Assembly: GCA_023265625.1 (NCBI GenBank)
Contig: JAHFST010000002.1
Span: 225,024 to 289,023 of the forward strand
Direction: 5' to 3'
DNA: 64,000 nt
DNA from: Deltaproteobacteria bacterium
GTDB lineage: Bacteria > UBA10199 > JACPAL01 > JAHFST01
Under the pieces are notes generated by a model that ran no database searches, had not been told where the DNA came from, and saw only the letters and a program-made list of their open reading frames with translations. The first letter of the stretch is position 1. Each line of letters begins with the position of its first letter. Made by a program: the position numbers and the translations under genes. This document shows positions 53,513 through 61,972 of the stretch, piece after piece.

Positions 53513-54665
53513 ACGCATCAAACAAATCCCGCCATACGCCCTAGGCGTTGTGGTGGCCATGATGACCGAGGCCCGCAAGCGGGGCGAGGATGTCATTAAC
53601 CTGGGCATGGGAAATCCAGATCTGCCGACGCCGCCTCATATTGTGGCCAAAATGAAGGAGGCCACGGACAAGCCGAAGAATCATCGTTATTCCGTGTCTC
53701 GTGGCATTCCAAAACTGCGTATGGCCATATGCAAGTGGTACCAGAGAAATTTTGGGGTGGAGCTCGATTGGGACAGCGAGGCCATTGCGACGATGGGGGC
53801 CAAGGAAGGGCTCTCGCACCTGATTTATGCACTGACCATGCCGGGAGATACGGTCCTGGTGCAAAACCCCACCTATCCGATTCATACCTATGCGGCGATT
53901 ATTGCCGGGGCACAGACGATTCCGATTCGCTCGGATAGTCCCGAGATTTTTCTGGAACAATTGGAGGAGATCGCTCGCACGGGCAAGGGGAAGATTTTAA
54001 TTTTTTCCTTTCCCTCCAATCCCACCACATTGGCGGTGGAGCTGGCTTTTTTTGAACGGGTGGTGGCGCTCGCCAAACAATACCAGCTCTTGTTGGTCCA
54101 TGACCTGGCTTATGCCGATATCGTCTTTGACGGCTATCAGGCTCCTTCACTGTTGCAGGCCAAGGGGGCCAAGGACGTGGGGGTGGAGATTTATTCCCTC
54201 TCCAAGGGATACAGTATGCCGGGTTGGCGGGTCGGGTTTGTGGTGGGAAACCGGGAAATGGTGACAGCCTTGACCCGCATCAAGAGTTATCTCGACTACG
54301 GCATGTTCGCCCCGATCCAAATTGCCGCGACCGTCGCCCTGGATGGTCCTCAGGCTTGTGTCAAAGAGATTGTGGAAATTTATCGCCGCCGGAGGGATGT
54401 ATTGTGTGATGGGCTCAATGGGTTGGGTTGGGCGGTGGAAAAACCGAAGGCGACGATGTTTGTCTGGGCCAAGATCCCGGAGCATTTTGCCTCCATGGGG
54501 TCGCTCGAATTTGCCAAACGGCTGTTGACGAAGGGTTTGGTCACCGTCTCACCGGGGATTGGTTTTGGTCCCTTTGGTGAGGGGTATGTAAGATTTGCCT
54601 TGGTGGAGAATGAAAAACGGATTAGGCAGGCGGTACGTGGGATCAAGAAGGTGATGAACTTATGA
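53502..54665 (+). CDS. AlaC-like alanine/2-oxoacid aminotransferase
   Basis: A 387-residue class I/II PLP enzyme of the AlaC/LL-diaminopimelate aminotransferase group. [26 protein letters not shown] and the PLP lysine Lys235 in [14 protein letters not shown] are diagnostic. AlaC makes alanine from pyruvate and glutamate, but related enzymes act on aspartate or succinyldiaminopimelate, and the placement ahead of hom and thrC fits aspartate-family amino acid synthesis. It overlaps both lipA and hom, so the block lipA-aminotransferase-hom is coupled. Confidence 0.88.
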   Translation: MEFERIKQIPPYALGVVVAMMTEARKRGEDVINLGMGNPDLPTPPHIVAKMKEATDKPKNHRYSVSRGIPKLRMAICKWYQRNFGVELDWDSEAIATMGAKEGLSHLIYALTMPGDTVLVQNPTYPIHTYAAIIAGAQTIPIRSDSPEIFLEQLEEIARTGKGKILIFSFPSNPTTLAVELAFFERVVALAKQYQLLLVHDLAYADIVFDGYQAPSLLQAKGAKDVGVEIYSLSKGYSMPGWRVGFVVGNREMVTALTRIKSYLDYGMFAPIQIAATVALDGPQACVKEIVEIYRRRRDVLCDGLNGLGWAVEKPKATMFVWAKIPEHFASMGSLEFAKRLLTKGLVTVSPGIGFGPFGEGYVRFALVENEKRIRQAVRGIKKVMNL

Positions 54666-55942
54666 AGACTTTGCATATCGGCATGATCGGTCTTGGAACT
54701 GTTGGTAGTGGCGTTTGGAAAATACTTTCCGAGCATCGAGCCTTGCTTGAATCCCGGCTGGGCTTGACCCTCAACCTAAAAAAGATCGCCGTACGGGACC
54801 TGAAAAAAAAGCGGGAGCTAAAAATACCGCCAGGCGTCCTGACCCAACGGGTGGAGGATATTTGGGAGGATCCCGAGATCACCTTGGTGGTGGAGGTGAT
54901 GGGAGGGGCCGACAACCCGTATCCTGCCGAGGCGCTGCGTCGTGGCAAGCATGTGGTGACGGCCAACAAGGCGCTGTTGGCCACCCGCGGTGCCGAATTA
55001 TTGCGTTTGGCGGCAGAGCGGGGTTTGTTTGTGGGTTATGAGGCGGCCGTGGCCGGGGGTGTCCCCATTATCAAGGCGATTGAAGAAAGCTTTGTGGGCA
55101 ACCGCATTCAGCAACTTTACGGCATTATCAATGGCACGGCCAATTTTATTCTTTCCGAGATGACGGAACAGGGGAAGGCATTTCCAGAGGTGTTACAGGA
55201 GGCTCAGAAGTTGGGCTATGCCGAGCAAGATCCCAAGATGGATATTGAGGGACTCGATGCGGCGCAAAAATTGGCCATCCTGGTTTCCCTCTGTTTTGGC
55301 ACCGAACCGCATGCGAGCGAGATTTATGCCGAGGGGATTACGCGCATCACCCCCCTTGATATCCAGTTTGCAAAAAAGTTTGGCTATGTCATTAAGCTGC
55401 TTGCGGTCGCCAAGGACCATCAGGGGAGTATTGAGGCTCGGGTTCATCCGACCATGGTTCCCGAAAGTCATCCGCTGGCCGAAGTGGACGGGGTGTTTAA
55501 TGCGATTTATTTAAAAGGGGATGCGATCGGCGAATCGATGTTTTTGGGTCGAGGGGCGGGGAGTTTGCCAACGGCCTCCTCCATTGTCAGTGATGTGGCG
55601 ATGCTGGCCCGTCTGACGGGTTCTGGAGTCAAGGCCCCGCTGATTCATCGGGCCTGGCAGTCCATTCCCTATCGTAAGATGGACGAGATTGAGAGTCGCT
55701 ATTACCTACGCTTTTCGGTCCTGGACAAGCCAGGGGTCATGGCCCAGATTGCGGGCATCTTGGGGAATCACGCCATCAGTATCTCATCGGTCTATCAGCA
55801 TGACCGCGATGAGGGGGCGAAGGTCCCGATTGTGGTCATGACCCATCAGGCGAAGGAACGGGACGTGCAACAATCCCTCAAGGCGATCAATGATTTGGAG
55901 ACGGTTGTTGAGGATGCGGTGTTGATTCGGGTGGAGGAATGA
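54662..55942 (+). CDS. hom: Homoserine dehydrogenase
   Basis: A 426-residue enzyme reducing aspartate semialdehyde to homoserine. The NAD(P) site is [13 protein letters not shown] (about 7-19); the catalytic domain includes [27 protein letters not shown] and [13 protein letters not shown]-terminal ACT domain (from about 345, [20 protein letters not shown]) is the usual threonine feedback site. It overlaps the aminotransferase gene by four bases and is followed by thrC. Confidence 0.96.
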   Translation: MKTLHIGMIGLGTVGSGVWKILSEHRALLESRLGLTLNLKKIAVRDLKKKRELKIPPGVLTQRVEDIWEDPEITLVVEVMGGADNPYPAEALRRGKHVVTANKALLATRGAELLRLAAERGLFVGYEAAVAGGVPIIKAIEESFVGNRIQQLYGIINGTANFILSEMTEQGKAFPEVLQEAQKLGYAEQDPKMDIEGLDAAQKLAILVSLCFGTEPHASEIYAEGITRITPLDIQFAKKFGYVIKLLAVAKDHQGSIEARVHPTMVPESHPLAEVDGVFNAIYLKGDAIGESMFLGRGAGSLPTASSIVSDVAMLARLTGSGVKAPLIHRAWQSIPYRKMDEIESRYYLRFSVLDKPGVMAQIAGILGNHAISISSVYQHDRDEGAKVPIVVMTHQAKERDVQQSLKAINDLETVVEDAVLIRVEE

Positions 55943-55949
55943 TTCTGTT

Positions 55950-56030
55950 CCCTCTCCTTGCCAAGGAGAGGGTTAGGGAGAGGTTGCGGCGCTGGGACCT
56001 CCCCCAACCCCCTCCTTTGTAAGGAGGGGG
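55950..56030. repeat. Two tandem hairpin repeats between hom and thrC
   Basis: Two perfect hairpins with 10-bp arms and 3-base loops: CCCTCTCCTT/AAGGAGAGGG at 55950-55972 and CCCCCTCCTT/AAGGAGGGGG at 56008-56030. Both match the repeat after purB. Between them lies the GC-rich spacer TTAGGGAGAGGTTGCGGCG. They occupy most of the gap and could attenuate or stabilise the hom-thrC message. Confidence 0.8.
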
Positions 56031-56059
56031 AGACGACAAATACATTTGAGGAAAAATTA

Positions 56060-57109
56060 ATGAGCGGCATTATACAAAAATATCATCAATATCTCCCGAT
56101 CGACGAACAACACATCGTCACCCTCCACGAGGGAAACACGCCCCTCTTGCCCGTTCCCCGATTACGAGACGCCATCTGTCCCAAATTGGCCCAACTTTAT
56201 CTTAAGCTCGAGGGACTGAATCCAACGGGATCCTTTAAAGATCGCGGCATGACCTACGCCGTCTCCAAGGCGGTGGCGCAGGGGAGTAAGGCCATCATCT
56301 GCGCCTCCACCGGCAACACCTCGGCGGCGGCGGCGGCCTATGCGGCTCGGGCGGGCATCAAGGCCTACGTGCTGATTCCCAAGGGAAAGATTGCCTTGGG
56401 AAAACTTTCACAGGCCATGATTCACGGGGCCAAGGTCATCGCCATCAATGGTAATTTTGATGATGCCTTGAAGATCGTGCTGCAGATTGCAGCTCAGGGT
56501 GGGGCGACTTTGGTAAACTCCGTCAATCCGGATCGCTTGGAGGGACAAAAGACGGCGGCCTTTGAGATCTGCGATGTCTTGGGAAGTGCCCCAACTCATC
56601 ACATGATACCCGTTGGCAATGCGGGCAATATTACGGCTTATTGGAAGGGGTATTGCGAATACTTTCGTGAGGGGAAAATTACTTCACGTCCGAGGATGAT
56701 GGGATTTCAAGCGGCGGGCTCGGCGCCCATTGTTGACGGAAAAATTATCAAGCATCCCAAGACCATTGCGACCGCCATCATGATTGGCAATCCCGCCAGC
56801 TGGAAGGCCTCCTTGGCGGCGCGGGATGAGTCGGAAGGATTGATCGATAAGGTGACGGATCGGGAGATTCTCAAGGCCTATAAAATGATCGCATGCCTAG
56901 AGGGTTATTTTTGTGAGCCTTCGTCGGCCGCGGGTGTGGCCGGGTTGATTAAATATGCTGAGCGGGGCTATTTTTCCAAGGGCGATGTGGTGGTCTGTAC
57001 CTTGACGGGGCATGGCTTAAAAGATCCGGATCGGGCCATCGAGGTTTCCGCCAAATTGCAGACAGTAAGACCGACCCTCAAAGAAGTTTTAAAAGTGTTA
57101 AAGATCTAA
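56060..57109 (+). CDS. thrC: Threonine synthase
   Basis: A 349-residue PLP enzyme converting phosphohomoserine to threonine. The PLP lysine is Lys60 in NPTGSFKDRGM, followed by ICASTGNTSAAAAAYAARAG and VGNAGNITAYWKGY for phosphate binding. It is the compact class of threonine synthase. ATG 56060, after GAGGA, is chosen; the longer frame runs through the hairpin repeats. With hom upstream and no thrB in the window, homoserine kinase must be encoded elsewhere. Confidence 0.95.
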   Translation: MSGIIQKYHQYLPIDEQHIVTLHEGNTPLLPVPRLRDAICPKLAQLYLKLEGLNPTGSFKDRGMTYAVSKAVAQGSKAIICASTGNTSAAAAAYAARAGIKAYVLIPKGKIALGKLSQAMIHGAKVIAINGNFDDALKIVLQIAAQGGATLVNSVNPDRLEGQKTAAFEICDVLGSAPTHHMIPVGNAGNITAYWKGYCEYFREGKITSRPRMMGFQAAGSAPIVDGKIIKHPKTIATAIMIGNPASWKASLAARDESEGLIDKVTDREILKAYKMIACLEGYFCEPSSAAGVAGLIKYAERGYFSKGDVVVCTLTGHGLKDPDRAIEVSAKLQTVRPTLKEVLKVLKI

Positions 57110-57112
57110 CTT

Positions 57113-57595
57113 ATGAAACAGCTTTGGGCCCCCTGGCGGCTAGAATTTATTTTAGGCAAAAAAGAAAAAGGCTGCGTTTTCTGCACTCGGGTCCGCCGCC
57201 AGCGCGATGTCGAAGATCTCATCTTGTTCCGCGGTCGCCATAATTTCGTCATCCTGAATAAATTCCCCTACAACAACGGCCACCTGATGGTCATCCCCAA
57301 CCGGCATACGGCGGATCTCGCCTCCATGACGGCGGCGGAAAAACGGGAGATGTTTGATTTGACACAAAAGGCCGTTGTGGTGATCGCCAAGACCTTCCAT
57401 CCCGCGGGATTCAACTTAGGCATGAACCTGGGCAAGGCGGCGGGGGCAGGGATTGCCGATCACCTCCATCAGCATGTTGTCCCTCGTTGGGAAGCAGACA
57501 CCAATTTTTTGCCGGTGTTGGCCGAGGTGAAACAGATGCCGGATCATATCCAAAATACCTATCGTTTGCTGAAACAGGCCTGGTGTAAGAAATAG
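57113..57595 (+). CDS. HIT-family nucleotide hydrolase/phosphorylase
   Basis: A 160-residue histidine-triad protein. HLHQHVVPRW places the triad at His117, His119 and His121, and a CxxC pair at Cys21/Cys24 likely binds zinc. Members of this branch (MPWRLEFI... start) resemble AP4A phosphorylases or adenosine 5'-phosphosulfate-type hydrolases; the substrate is uncertain. It starts three bases after thrC. Confidence 0.9.
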   Translation: MKQLWAPWRLEFILGKKEKGCVFCTRVRRQRDVEDLILFRGRHNFVILNKFPYNNGHLMVIPNRHTADLASMTAAEKREMFDLTQKAVVVIAKTFHPAGFNLGMNLGKAAGAGIADHLHQHVVPRWEADTNFLPVLAEVKQMPDHIQNTYRLLKQAWCKK

Positions 57596-57602
57596 CGAGC
57601 TG

Positions 57603-58319
57603 CTAAACACGACCCGTGGGAGGACGGCGTTTTGCCTTCAACAAATCTTTTAAAGTGGTGGTGGCGGCGTTGCTTGCGGCACTTTCCTTCTGTTTGATAG
57701 GACTCTGAAACAGCGCCTCAAGTTTCTTGAAGGCTTTTTCACCGGCATCAACGGTCTGGGTAAATTGGGACGAGTGAGACGTCGAGCCACTGGCTTGGCT
57801 CATTCCCTTTGGCATTCCGTGGACATCAATCTGCAAAACACGCAAGGGAGAAGGAAAACGTTGGAGCATTTTTGCAAAATCGTTTTTGACCGCCTGATCG
57901 ACGATATATTTTCCATTTTTGAATTTTCCGGCCGACTGATAATTTTTTAACACCTGGGGAATAGACGATGTCTTGAGCCAAGTGGATGGAACCAGGTAGT
58001 CGGCCAGCAGGGTGGCAAACTCGGCCTCGCTATATTCCGCGTCTTTTAAACGACTCGGGTCAAAGGGCTTGTCGACAAAGCCGGCATAGCGGAATTTCTT
58101 TTTCTCCATCCATTGAGCATGGGTGACTCTATACCCCCCTGCTTTCTGCTTGCTGGAGGCAAAGGCCTCCAGCCATGCCTCGAGGCTAAATTTTTCCGCA
58201 TCCACAAACCCGTTGGCATAGAGGTAGACCAGGTCATAGTCATTCTGGTAGACGACAAGCTTTTCACCCCCCTCAGCGACGGTGGCCACCTTGTCCCAAA
58301 TTTGCTGCATTGGATCCAT
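57603..58319 (-). CDS. Unknown protein of the radical SAM locus (238 residues)
   Basis: A 238-residue cysteine-free protein with no recognised family. It begins MDPMQQIWDKVATVAEGG and has aromatic/basic regions (NGFVDAEKFSLEAWLEAFAS, YRVTHAQWMEKKKFRYAGF) in the first 110 residues and a basic, Ser/Thr/Ala-rich tail ending KAKRRPPTGRV. There is no signal peptide or membrane helix. It is the last of five minus-strand genes and converges with the HIT gene. A structured N-terminal domain plus disordered tail is my reading; function unknown. Confidence 0.7.
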   Translation of the reverse strand: MDPMQQIWDKVATVAEGGEKLVVYQNDYDLVYLYANGFVDAEKFSLEAWLEAFASSKQKAGGYRVTHAQWMEKKKFRYAGFVDKPFDPSRLKDAEYSEAEFATLLADYLVPSTWLKTSSIPQVLKNYQSAGKFKNGKYIVDQAVKNDFAKMLQRFPSPLRVLQIDVHGMPKGMSQASGSTSHSSQFTQTVDAGEKAFKKLEALFQSPIKQKESAASNAATTTLKDLLKAKRRPPTGRV

Positions 58320-58395
58320 AAATATCCGAGTAGCTATTGGAAATTATTACAATTTTATTGTACGGGGAGAGGGGCTTCAAGTCAAGCCAAGCCTA

Positions 58396-58857
58396 CTAGG
58401 TGAAAAAGGAGGAACCGGAAACCATTCCTTGTTGGTCGATTTCCTTACTTTTCAGGGCAAATTCCTTGTCGTCGTGCTTTTCTTGATAGCCTAATTGTTT
58501 GGCCTCAAAGTCTATCTTGGCCAAATTTTCCGCGTGACCCAGGTTGTCTTGATGGATTTGGGCATTGAATTGTAGCATGGCCATCCGAAGCTCATTGCGC
58601 ATCCCCCGGCGCTCATTGGCAGACATGCGGGCATCGGAAAGGTCGGCGTAGTGCATCTGGGCCATGGCGACTCTCTCTTGACTCTGGACCCCAAACTGGA
58701 AATCCAGGGACTTGATATTGGCCTGTGAGATCATGTTCATGCCCATGATGCTGATCTGTTGGGTCTGTTGGGTGGCCTGAAATCGTGCCGCATCGGCTGC
58801 GATATCAGCGTCATTATTTTGCGAAAACGTGCCAAACAGAACTGATGAACTCGCCAT
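58396..58857 (-). CDS. Unknown coiled-coil protein of the radical SAM locus (153 residues)
   Basis: A 153-residue cysteine-free protein rich in Gln, Met, Ala and charged residues, almost all predicted helix: ADAARFQATQQTQQISIMGM, SQERVAMAQMHYADLSDARM and LRMAMLQFNAQIHQDNLGHA have heptad-like spacing suggesting a coiled coil. A strong ribosome binding site (AGGAGG, five bases before ATG) supports it as real. It lies 76 bases upstream of the previous gene's start. Cysteine-free helical Gln-rich proteins can be secretion substrates or filament components; this is inference only. Confidence 0.72.
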   Translation of the reverse strand: MASSSVLFGTFSQNNDADIAADAARFQATQQTQQISIMGMNMISQANIKSLDFQFGVQSQERVAMAQMHYADLSDARMSANERRGMRNELRMAMLQFNAQIHQDNLGHAENLAKIDFEAKQLGYQEKHDDKEFALKSKEIDQQGMVSGSSFFT

Positions 58858-59014
58858 AATATCCTCCTGGTTCGATCCTTCTCTCCTAAGTTAATGCAAG
58901 GAGTATGCCAGATTAAAATATAATAATATCAAGTATTTGTATACTATAGCCGAACTATCATTGAGGGCTGAAACACTGAAATTAGGGTCTTTAGACACCA
59001 GATTGGAGAGAGTC

Positions 59015-59422
59015 TTAAGCAAGGGTCGAGGCATCAACATTACCGTCAAAGAGTTGAGGAATCTTTGCAGTGCTTTCGGTCACTTGGGCCACTTGAGCCG
59101 CTTGGGTTCCCTGAGCACTTGGGCTGGCACTGGAAGATTTGTTGGCATATTTGTCTTTAACCAATTGAGCGAGTAGTTCGAGTACTTTTCCATCATCAGC
59201 CTTAGCGGGTTGAGGAGTTGGCGGTGGTGCTGGTTGAGCCTGGGGTGCTGGAGAATCGGAGTATCCCATGGACTTCTCCACCGCGGCGATAAACCCGGCA
59301 TTAGATGTAGCATCTTTAGCCATCTTATCTCCAGCTGATGCGGCACTCCCAGCCGCGTCAGCGCGTGTCTTTTTATCATTCTCCGTGAGAAGTGTAATGG
59401 CAGCCATAATCAAAGGTATCAT
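59015..59422 (-). CDS. Unknown protein translationally coupled to radical SAM gene (135 residues)
   Basis: A 135-residue cysteine-free protein: a hydrophobic start (MIPLIMAAITLL, perhaps a short anchor), an Ala/Ser/Lys helical part, a Pro/Ala/Gln linker around 58-73, then a short helix KVLELLAQLVKDKY and a Ser/Ala/Gln-rich tail. Its ATG overlaps the radical SAM stop (ATGA), so it is made from the same message. No family is recognised. A reverse-strand frame over it (58937-59176) is a shadow. Confidence 0.68.
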   Translation of the reverse strand: MIPLIMAAITLLTENDKKTRADAAGSAASAGDKMAKDATSNAGFIAAVEKSMGYSDSPAPQAQPAPPPTPQPAKADDGKVLELLAQLVKDKYANKSSSASPSAQGTQAAQVAQVTESTAKIPQLFDGNVDASTLA

Positions 59423-60312
59423 AACAACTCCTTATGCTTCTCTGATTTAATCATTTGATTAAAATTAACCCTTCGATAATCCATTTGCCCATTTTGCTCG
59501 TTCCGTGCCACGTACACCACACCCCTATTGGGATTGAGCACATAAGCATCGATGCAACACACCGAGCCATCTGTTTGGTAGTAGGCCTCGGCGGGGTCTA
59601 AATTAACCTTGGCCAAGCCCTCAAAATGGGGGCGACACACCTTGGCCCCTGGGACTTCCCCCGCCAGCCGACCAAAGGCCCTGGTAAAGGCCTGCAGGGT
59701 AGCCGCTCGATTTTGATTGGTTGTTAAGATCGTGATTTCATTGGGTTGGAGGACTTGAAAGACGTTTTTCATGTGGCTGATGTAGGCCTTGTCTCCTAAT
59801 TCGCGTGCCCAGCGGCTCTCGAGTGAGAACGAGACCCGGATACCATCAAAACTGGGCCAGCGTTCGTCAAAATAGTTTCGTAATTTTTGGGCCGCCCGTT
59901 CCCCAATGGACCCCATTTCAAAGCCGGCCGTGGAAATAAACGTGGGATTGAACAGCGTGTAGACATCGAAAAAATCTTTATCAAATGCCGCATCGTAGTA
60001 GTCTTTCAAAGGGTCGCTGTCGAAGAACAGACTGTTGATGGTGTGGCGTTTCTGCTGGATGGTCTTGATGCCACCCACCCACGGGATGTTATGAGTTTCC
60101 TCTGTCTCCAGTGACCAGACACGATTGGCAATCTCTACCACCCACGGCCAGGGCATGACCCGCACACTTTTACTGGCCGCCATGGCGCAAAAATCACACC
60201 CCACCGAGCAGCCCTGGGTGACATTGATCACCTTGGGGGAGGTGAGGAGATGACGAACCTCTTCTGGGTCCCATCCCTCGAAATAACTGTTTAAAAAAGC
60301 CGGTAGATGCAT
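59419..60312 (-). CDS. Radical SAM protein of unknown specificity
   Basis: A 297-residue radical SAM enzyme. The cluster motif is CSVGCDFC with Cys35, Cys39 and Cys42 and a short preceding strand (VINVTQG) as expected; ISFSLE-type substitution reads VRVSFSLESRWA in the later barrel, where SAM binds. Further cysteines in KVCRPHFEG and DGSVCCIDAYVLNPNRG could bind an auxiliary cluster, resembling a short SPASM-like end. AGAGGG lies four bases before ATG. It is flanked by four unknown cysteine-free proteins on the same strand; the substrate is unknown. Confidence 0.82.
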   Translation of the reverse strand: MHLPAFLNSYFEGWDPEEVRHLLTSPKVINVTQGCSVGCDFCAMAASKSVRVMPWPWVVEIANRVWSLETEETHNIPWVGGIKTIQQKRHTINSLFFDSDPLKDYYDAAFDKDFFDVYTLFNPTFISTAGFEMGSIGERAAQKLRNYFDERWPSFDGIRVSFSLESRWARELGDKAYISHMKNVFQVLQPNEITILTTNQNRAATLQAFTRAFGRLAGEVPGAKVCRPHFEGLAKVNLDPAEAYYQTDGSVCCIDAYVLNPNRGVVYVARNEQNGQMDYRRVNFNQMIKSEKHKELL

Positions 60313-60321
60313 TTTTCCCTC

Positions 60322-60777
60322 TTAAAGATCCCCATCGAACGAATCATCCTGATTACCTTGATCATAACTATTGGGATCCAGGTCATTCTTTGCGGCCTCC
60401 TCATCGGAGGTCTTGGCCTCGTCGGCCGTCGTCTTGTAGTCCATCCCGCTGTAAAGATCCTGCGAGAGGTCCGCCTTGGCCTGTTCGGCGATAAAATCTT
60501 TCTTTTCCGGAAGATGCAGATCAGCCCTGAGTTTGTCTTCTTCCCGACTATTCATCACCTTATTCCAGTTCATCAAATAATTAGCCCCCGATTGAAAGGC
60601 ATCCTGGGTGGCTTCACCGGCCAAGGAGCGTAGCTCGCCACGCAACTCCAATTTATCGGCATGTTCCATTTCTAAATTGAAAATCTTCTCCTGACTGGCA
60701 CTACCATTCGCCTTGTCTTGTTCGCCGATAGCCAGGACTTGGGATAAATATTTTTGAACTAAATCGATATCAGACAT
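60322..60777 (-). CDS. Unknown acidic protein heading the radical SAM locus (151 residues)
   Basis: A 151-residue cysteine-free, strongly acidic protein: helical first 95 residues (DIDLVQKYLSQVLAIGEQDK, KIFNLEMEHADKLELRGELR) and a disordered acidic tail ending in DDSFDGDL. GGAGGG lies five bases before ATG. It is the first gene of the minus-strand locus, nine bases before the radical SAM gene. Function unknown; it might be a substrate, chaperone or partner of the enzyme. Confidence 0.7.
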   Translation of the reverse strand: MSDIDLVQKYLSQVLAIGEQDKANGSASQEKIFNLEMEHADKLELRGELRSLAGEATQDAFQSGANYLMNWNKVMNSREEDKLRADLHLPEKKDFIAEQAKADLSQDLYSGMDYKTTADEAKTSDEEAAKNDLDPNSYDQGNQDDSFDGDL

Positions 60778-60955
60778 AGAGACCCTCCAATCTCTGTATA
60801 AGCAATTCTTGTGCCGCAGATAAATATTAGTAGATTCAGCTAGTTATGGGATAGATGGATTTTTATCTGTGGGGTAGCGGGGGGATATTGATGACTCAAG
60901 ACCCCAAAAAATCACTTTGCGATTCCGCGTAAAATCATTTACCAAAGAAGACTCC

Positions 60956-61972
60956 ATGTCTGACATTCTTCTCAAAAAAATGTTCTCCGGCGACCGTTTG
61001 GCCCTCTCCCGGCTCATTTCGATGGTCGAAAACCGCTCTGGAGACCTCGTGGCGCTGATGGCCCAGGTCCAGGAACGCTGTGGCCAGGCCCACCGGATTG
61101 GCATTACCGGCCCTCCCGGGGCGGGTAAAAGTACCTTGGTTGATCGGCTGATTGCGCAATTTCGTCAGGCGGGCAAGCGGGTCGGGGTCATTGCCATTGA
61201 TCCCTCCAGTCCCTTTACGGGTGGGGCGGTGTTGGGGGACCGGATTCGGATGCAGGATCATGCCTCGGATGAGGGTGTCTTCATTCGCAGCCTGGGGAGT
61301 CGGGGAAGTCACGGAGGTTTGTCACGGGCCACTCGAGAGGTCTCCAAATTGTTCGATGCCTTTGGTTTTGAGGTGATTTTGATCGAGACGGTGGGGGTGG
61401 GACAGACGGAGCTCGATATTATGGAATTGGTCGACACCACGTTGGTGATCTTGACCCCGGAGTCAGGCGATACCATCCAGACCATGAAGGCGGGGATTTT
61501 GGAGATTGCCGATATCTTTGTGGTCAACAAGGCCGATCGCGACGGAGCGGATCGCATGCAGGCGGAATTGACCGTCATGCTCGAGATTGGCAGGACTCAT
61601 GAACAAGCATGGACGGTGCCGGTGTTGGCCACGCAAGCATTTCATAATATCGGGGTTCGCGAGTTGGGGGAGGCCTTGACGGCGCATTTCGCCTTCATTC
61701 GCAAACAAGGTGTGAATCAAGCCAAGCGCGGCCTCCTGTTTCGTTCCGAAGTGGCCGAGATCTTGAGTGATGAGATAAAATCGCAAGTGCATCAATGGCT
61801 CGAGACCGTTCAGTTTGACCGAAATCACAACCCCTATTTGGTCGCCCAACAGGCCCTCAAGGAGGCACCATGGCTGCTCCAGCACGCTTCATCACGTCCC
61901 TCAACCCCGCGACGGAAGAGCCCCTCGCGGAGTTCGAGTGCGCCGACGCGGAAAAAATCGCGAAAACGGTAA
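60956..61972 (+). CDS. MeaB/ArgK-type P-loop GTPase
   Basis: A 338-residue G3E-type GTPase, the chaperone that loads and protects adenosylcobalamin enzymes such as methylmalonyl-CoA mutase. Walker A is GPPGAGKST (52-60), followed by VIAIDPSSPFTGGAVLGDR, IETVGVGQTELDIMELVDTT and VVNKADRDGADRM. I start at ATG 60956; the frame's first ATG at 60917 adds 13 odd residues. The last 34 residues (a Ser/Arg/Pro-rich basic tail) are read from within the next gene in another frame. No cobalamin mutase gene lies in the window. Confidence 0.9.
   Translation: MSDILLKKMFSGDRLALSRLISMVENRSGDLVALMAQVQERCGQAHRIGITGPPGAGKSTLVDRLIAQFRQAGKRVGVIAIDPSSPFTGGAVLGDRIRMQDHASDEGVFIRSLGSRGSHGGLSRATREVSKLFDAFGFEVILIETVGVGQTELDIMELVDTTLVILTPESGDTIQTMKAGILEIADIFVVNKADRDGADRMQAELTVMLEIGRTHEQAWTVPVLATQAFHNIGVRELGEALTAHFAFIRKQGVNQAKRGLLFRSEVAEILSDEIKSQVHQWLETVQFDRNHNPYLVAQQALKEAPWLLQHASSRPSTPRRKSPSRSSSAPTRKKSRKR

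Noticed and set aside
58858-59014. A/T-rich stretch with TTGATA and CATACT as a promoter for the 153-residue gene
   Set aside because: The spacing (19 bases) and matches are poor and alternatives are equally likely, so no promoter is called.
58937-59176. 79-codon plus-strand frame in the radical SAM locus
   Set aside because: It lies over the start of the 135-residue gene's coding strand opposite; its product is low-complexity and lacks a ribosome binding site, so it is an antisense shadow.
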